DNA from: Wolbachia sp.
GTDB lineage: Bacteria; Pseudomonadota; Alphaproteobacteria; Rickettsiales; Anaplasmataceae
Length of the DNA: 9,310 nt
Direction: 5' to 3'
NCBI GenBank assembly: GCA_022836975.1
Contig: JAIXMJ010000031.1
Coordinates: forward strand, 1 to 9,310
The notes under the pieces were generated by a model, which saw nothing but the letters and a program-made list of their open reading frames with translations, did not search any database and was not told the DNA's origin. The number at the start of each line of letters is the position of its first letter. Position 1 is the stretch's first letter. Both the position numbers and the translations under genes were made by a program. Shown here piece by piece: positions 6,729 to 9,310 of this stretch.

Positions 6729-6920
6729 AAGCTTACGATACGAATCGAATCGTACTGTATTGTAGATTTAGCAAGAAAATCAAGCATAAGTCCTGTAATT
6801 CCACCAAAGAGGAACAGGAAAATTCCAAGAAAAATAGACAAGAGACCCTCTGCAAAGCTACAAAAAAATAAGTGAAAAGAAATAAATAAGGGAGTAGAAT
6901 GTTATTTTTAAAATAAAAAT
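6729..6920. other. Unexplained sequence after the adapter, no gene recognised
   Basis: The first 25 or so bases (6731-6756) are rich in CG dinucleotides, unlike the surroundings, and contain a 21-base near-palindrome (6734-6754, TACGAT at one end and ATCGTA at the other). They may belong to the artefact. From about 6765 the sequence is again AT-rich and bacterial-looking. On the minus strand it is open as SFAEGLLSIFLGIFLFLFG, then GITGLMLDFLAKSTIQ, a single strongly hydrophobic segment, perhaps a scrap of a membrane-protein gene. It has no convincing start or Shine-Dalgarno, and on the other side it runs into the adapter. No function can be given. Confidence 0.4.
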
Positions 6921-7057
6921 ATGGGAATGAATTACAAAGAAGTAGTAAAAAGACCGCATAATAGCTGGTCTCGTGAATCTAAAACATGGTTTTTAGCTAA
7001 TTCTACTTTTGGACTACTCCATACTCAAAATACTTCGCAGTGCTTCGCAGAGGGTCT
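6843..7057. repeat. Inverted 16-bp pair flanking 183 bp
   Basis: AGACCCTCTGCAAAGC at 6843-6858 and GCTTCGCAGAGGGTCT at 7042-7057 are reverse complements at 15 of 16 positions. The right copy is preceded by another CTTCGCAG (7034-7041 region), so CTTCGCAG occurs twice in tandem there. No transposase or terminus motif is attached to the pair. It may be the residue of a duplicated coding segment, since both copies read F-A-E-G-L on their own strand. Confidence 0.5.
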
Positions 7058-7097
7058 TATGATTGATAGGCCTCGTGATAATAGTAGAGACAATTAA
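6921..7097 (+). CDS. Doubtful 58-residue ORF, unrecognised
   Basis: The frame opens at ATG 6921 and closes at TAA 7095-7097. The peptide is MGMNYKEVVKRPHNSWSRES..., TWFLANSTFGLLHTQ, CFAEGLMIDRPRDNSRDN. It is hydrophilic, with no signal peptide, membrane segment or motif I know. No Shine-Dalgarno is present in the AT-rich leader. Its codon use is mixed enough to look like coding sequence, but the ORF lies in a decayed, partly artefactual region and may be a gene fragment or chance. No function is proposed. Confidence 0.25.
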   Translation: MGMNYKEVVKRPHNSWSRESKTWFLANSTFGLLHTQNTSQCFAEGLMIDRPRDNSRDN

Positions 7098-7122
7098 AAG
7101 AAAATAGAGTCAACAACTTTTA

Positions 7123-7291
7123 AACCTTTTCGCTATTACAGTTCTACATTCTCTCTCATTCAACGCTTTCTTTCTTAAATATAATGTATGATAATAATCT
7201 GCATTAAGAAGAGCTGATGGGAATGATTGCTTTCCTCCTCAATGCAGATTATTATCATACATTCATTTTTGCAACTGTTATAGAAAAAGTT
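7123..7291. repeat. Possible larger palindromic element around the hairpin
   Basis: Outside the perfect hairpin a second, imperfect inverted pair is visible. AACCTTTTCGCTATTACAGT (7123-7142) resembles the reverse complement of 7273-7291 (AACTTTTTCTATAACAGTT), allowing one 2-base gap and two mismatches. The two pairs together would define an element of about 169 bp with interrupted arms. The spacing is unequal (about 39 bases on the left, 9 on the right), so the left side would need an insertion. No target duplication was found. Confidence 0.35.
7183..7263. repeat. Perfect 23-bp inverted repeat with 35-base loop
   Basis: The left arm, 7183-7205 (starting AATGTATGATAATAATCTGC), and the right arm, 7241-7263 (ending ATTATTATCATACATT), are exact reverse complements over all 23 bases. 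The 35-base loop (7206-7240) is more GC-rich and shows no clear stem of its own. The stem has only 5 G-C pairs but is long enough to form a stable hairpin in RNA or a cruciform in DNA. No poly-T run follows on either strand, so a simple intrinsic terminator is unlikely. A palindromic or MITE-like repeat is a better explanation. The element lies 82 bases upstream of the MFS gene. Confidence 0.85.
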
Positions 7292-7345
7292 ATCAGATTG
7301 GAACTTTTGCTTTACTAAATTAAAAAAGCAAGCAAAATCATCAGT

Positions 7346-8614
7346 ATGAGTGTATCGCAGATAAAAGTATTAATTTCAAGTGTACTCTGCAGAACAACAA
7401 TATGGTATGAGCATATGCTATCTATTGAATCCATAAACCTAATGAGTAGAGAATTTTGTTATGCAGCAAACACTTATTACGGCATATTTCAGCTTTTTGG
7501 AATCACAGTGCTTAGTACTATGATGAGGCCTTTAGGTGCGGCATTTGTGCTAGGTCCGATTGGTGATAAATATGGAAGAAAAATAGCATTGTTACTTGCT
7601 ATGTTATTTATATCGATTCCAGCAAGTCTTATTCCCTTGATCCCAAGCTATAGTCAAGTTGGAATCACTTCTACTATGTTATTATTTATGATCCAAGTTA
7701 TACAGGGAATAGGATTAGGAGGTGAACAAGGAGGAAGCTCAGTATATTTAATGGAACATTTATCTGATAAGACAAAAAAGCTTGGTATGTTTTTTGGCAT
7801 AACGAGTCTTGGTAAATCTATTGGTATGTTAATAGCTACAATAGTAATAATTATATGTAAAAAAACTACAGATTTTAATGCTTGGGGATGGAAAGTACCA
7901 TTTATTTTTTCAGCGATTTTAGGGTTAATGAGCGCATATAGTATATACTTATTGGGAGAAACACCAGTTTACCAGCGCAATAGTGAACGCTCTCGTTTTC
8001 CGATAATAGATCTAATAATGTGCCATAAAAGAGCTCTAATTATTGCTGTTCTAATTGCTATGCCGATTAACCTGATAGCTGGTTTTACTGTGTTTTTGCG
8101 TGCTTTTGCAAAGGAAAGAGTATCAATAGAGACATATGCGTTAACATATATCAATGAGATTGTGAACGTCACAACTTGTATATTGCTGCCTGTATGTTCA
8201 ATTGCATTGGGAATATTAGCTGATAAAATTGGGAAAGAACGTTCAGCAATTTTATTTATAGTTATGGTAATGGCATTATGTTGTCCTATTGTATCTATTG
8301 CATATTACTATAAAAATTACCTTATTATTACACTAAGCATAATGGTGCTTACTATAATGGAAAAAGGAATAGGTCCTATAGGAATAGTGATAGCTGAATT
8401 ATTTCCCACTCAAGTTAGATTTAGCGGTGTTAATTTGGCACGTAATATTTCTTTTACAATATATGGAAATTTAACTTCAATGGTGTGCACATTGCTTATG
8501 ACACAGTTTCCACAGGTAAGTTTTGCACCTGGAATTTACGTTATATTGAATTTATTAATTGGGTTGATAGTAATATTACAAATAAAACCGCAAGATAAAA
8601 AATCTATTTTCTGA
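7346..8614 (+). CDS. MFS transporter, ProP/metabolite:H+ symporter (MHS) type
   Basis: This is a 422-residue polytopic inner-membrane protein, predicted to have about 12 membrane segments and to carry a small solute by proton symport. Motifs: RPLGAAFVLGPIGDKYGRK (61-79), which holds the MFS loop 2-3 signature; QGIGLGGEQGGSSVYLMEH (120-138), the MHS-type helix 4-5 region; GETPVYQR (204-211); the second-half loop GILADKIGKER (289-299); and ELFPTQVRFSGVNLARN (351-367). These resemble ProP, ShiA and KgtP. The substrate cannot be read from sequence; proline/betaine is only one option. The N-terminus (CRTTIWYEHMLSIESINLM) departs from the usual IEWYDF-type first helix. ATG 7346 lacks a Shine-Dalgarno. 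TTGGAA (7298-7303) and TAAAAA (7321-7326), 17 bp apart, are a weak promoter guess. The stop lies inside the first copy of a short repeat. Confidence 0.85.
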   Translation: MSVSQIKVLISSVLCRTTIWYEHMLSIESINLMSREFCYAANTYYGIFQLFGITVLSTMMRPLGAAFVLGPIGDKYGRKIALLLAMLFISIPASLIPLIPSYSQVGITSTMLLFMIQVIQGIGLGGEQGGSSVYLMEHLSDKTKKLGMFFGITSLGKSIGMLIATIVIIICKKTTDFNAWGWKVPFIFSAILGLMSAYSIYLLGETPVYQRNSERSRFPIIDLIMCHKRALIIAVLIAMPINLIAGFTVFLRAFAKERVSIETYALTYINEIVNVTTCILLPVCSIALGILADKIGKERSAILFIVMVMALCCPIVSIAYYYKNYLIITLSIMVLTIMEKGIGPIGIVIAELFPTQVRFSGVNLARNISFTIYGNLTSMVCTLLMTQFPQVSFAPGIYVILNLLIGLIVILQIKPQDKKSIF

Positions 8615-8680
8615 TCATGTAGCATAAACTTTAATTTGATCATGTGGTATAGGCTAAAAAATTTTATGCAGTATAAAACT
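8612..8680 (+). repeat. Short imperfect repeat cluster between the MFS gene and recJ
   Basis: TGATCATGTAGCATAAACT (8612-8630) and TGATCATGTGGTATAGGCT (8637-8655) agree at 15 of 19 positions. A weaker third copy follows as ATGCAGTATAAAACT (8666-8680). Each of the first two contains the palindrome TGATCA. The third holds TATAAA (8672-8677), a possible -10 box for recJ. They could be operator-like sites in the recJ leader or slippage products. Confidence 0.45.
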
Positions 8681-8713
8681 AGAGATTTTTTCATTACAAA
8701 TATATAAATAAGA

Positions 8714-9310
8714 ATGCGGTTAAGTTGTGGTATAACAAATAGATTATGGCAATTGCAAGAAGCGGATACAAGGCAAGTTTTAGCTTTAATACAAAAGTTT
8801 GAGCTACCAGAGATAGTAGCAAGAATATTAGTAACTCGTGGCATTAATGTAGAAAACGCAGGTGATTTTCTCTATCCGTTAATTAAATCATCACTGCCTG
8901 ATCCTTTCTCTTTACTGGATATTGACAAAGCCGTTGACCGGATGATACATGCGATAGTTTATAAGGAGAAAATGGCCATATTTGGTGATTACGATGTTGA
9001 TGGCGCTACATCCTCCGCATTGATTTATAGGTATTTAAAGGCAATAGGTATACATTCTACAATTTATATTCCAGATCGCATTGATGAAGGTTACGGATTA
9101 AATACAACGGCTTTATTATCTCTAAAAAGAGAAGGAATTAATCTATGCATTGCTGTTGATTGTGGCACCCTTGCATACCAGCCAATAGATCACGCAAAAG
9201 AATTTGGTCTGGACATTATAGTCGTTGATCACCATATTAGTATGGAAAAGTTACCTAGTGCTATCGCAGTTATTAACCCAAATCGTTTTGATGAAAGCTT
9301 TTCTTATAAT
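8714..9310 (+). CDS. recJ: Single-stranded-DNA-specific exonuclease RecJ, N-terminal part (cut by window edge)
   Basis: RecJ is a 5'-3' single-strand DNA exonuclease of the DHH phosphoesterase family, acting in RecF-type recombination, base excision and mismatch repair. The 199 codons in the window are all open. The N-terminal segment contains LARGI-like LVTRGINVENAGDFLYP (39-55). The DHH domain has motif I with DYDVDGATS (92-100), then PDRIDEGYGLN (120-130), VDCGT (148-152, motif II) and VDHH (171-174, motif III with the metal-binding DHH). All visible metal ligands are intact. Full-length RecJ is about 560-590 residues, so roughly two thirds is missing beyond 9310. ATG 8714 gives the usual short lead before the conserved LVTRG segment. 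No good Shine-Dalgarno precedes it. Confidence 0.94.
   Translation, partial: MRLSCGITNRLWQLQEADTRQVLALIQKFELPEIVARILVTRGINVENAGDFLYPLIKSSLPDPFSLLDIDKAVDRMIHAIVYKEKMAIFGDYDVDGATSSALIYRYLKAIGIHSTIYIPDRIDEGYGLNTTALLSLKREGINLCIAVDCGTLAYQPIDHAKEFGLDIIVVDHHISMEKLPSAIAVINPNRFDESFSYN

Noticed and set aside
6635..6841. A minus-strand ORF of 68 codons with a membrane helix
   Set aside because: It spans the adapter match and its centre is translated adapter, so it cannot be a real gene as written.
6663..6875. A plus-strand ORF of 70 codons beginning VDAHSMPVRI
   Set aside because: Its first residues are transposase debris, then translated adapter, then unrelated sequence, so it is an artificial fusion.
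7183..7263. The hairpin as an intrinsic terminator
   Set aside because: There is no T-tract on either side, no gene ends nearby, and the loop is too long.
6129..7345. A CRISPR array, tRNA or toxin-antitoxin pair in the gene-poor stretch
   Set aside because: I saw no regularly spaced repeats, no cloverleaf and no paired small ORFs. The only structures are IS debris, the adapter, and the two inverted repeats.
1..9310. A previously undescribed multi-gene system
   Set aside because: All intact genes except one divergent deformylase-like gene belong to well-known housekeeping or transport families, and the unexplained part is short and partly an assembly artefact.

Overview
The window looks like a piece of a Wolbachia-type (Rickettsiales, Anaplasmataceae) chromosome. 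It is visibly AT-rich, the housekeeping genes carry rickettsial-looking sequence, IS5-family transposase debris is present, and peptidoglycan-precursor, haem and recombination genes sit together in short, tightly packed or overlapping units. The genus is inferred from recognised protein features; no database search was possible. LAYOUT. Positions 1-105 are the right end of an IS5/IS1031-type insertion sequence whose body lies outside the window. A 25-codon tail (92-169), which may be the end of a gene cut by that insertion, leads into murG (180-1238). murG overlaps rsmE (1225-1905). Converging on this pair from the minus strand is a two-gene unit, a divergent peptide-deformylase-like gene (4271-3417) overlapping secD (3436-1919), with a good Shine-Dalgarno and a plausible promoter in the divergent gap. 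On the other side of that gap, hemC (4387-5265) overlaps murB (5256-6128). From 6129 to 7345 there is about 1.2 kb without an intact recognisable gene. It holds a decayed IS5-family transposase (6241-6705), then 23 bases that exactly match the Illumina TruSeq adapter (6706-6728), then about 190 bases of unexplained sequence, a doubtful 58-codon ORF (6921-7097), and a perfect 23-bp inverted repeat (7183-7263). A complete MFS transporter of the ProP/metabolite:H+ symporter type follows (7346-8614), then a short repeat cluster, then the 5' part of recJ (8714 to the window end). HOW THE GENES WORK TOGETHER. MurB makes UDP-MurNAc and MurG makes lipid II from it, so two lipid II steps are encoded in separate transcription units about 4 kb apart. 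HemC acts in tetrapyrrole synthesis, RsmE in ribosome maturation, SecD in protein export, the deformylase-like protein possibly in N-terminal processing, the MFS protein in solute uptake, and RecJ in recombination and repair. These are mostly unrelated housekeeping jobs, and no new defence or secretion system is visible. The most consequential observation is technical. The adapter match means the assembly is chimeric, or at least unreliable, around 6706-6760, so the 'intergenic' structure of 6.1-7.1 kb should not be interpreted biologically before it is resequenced.
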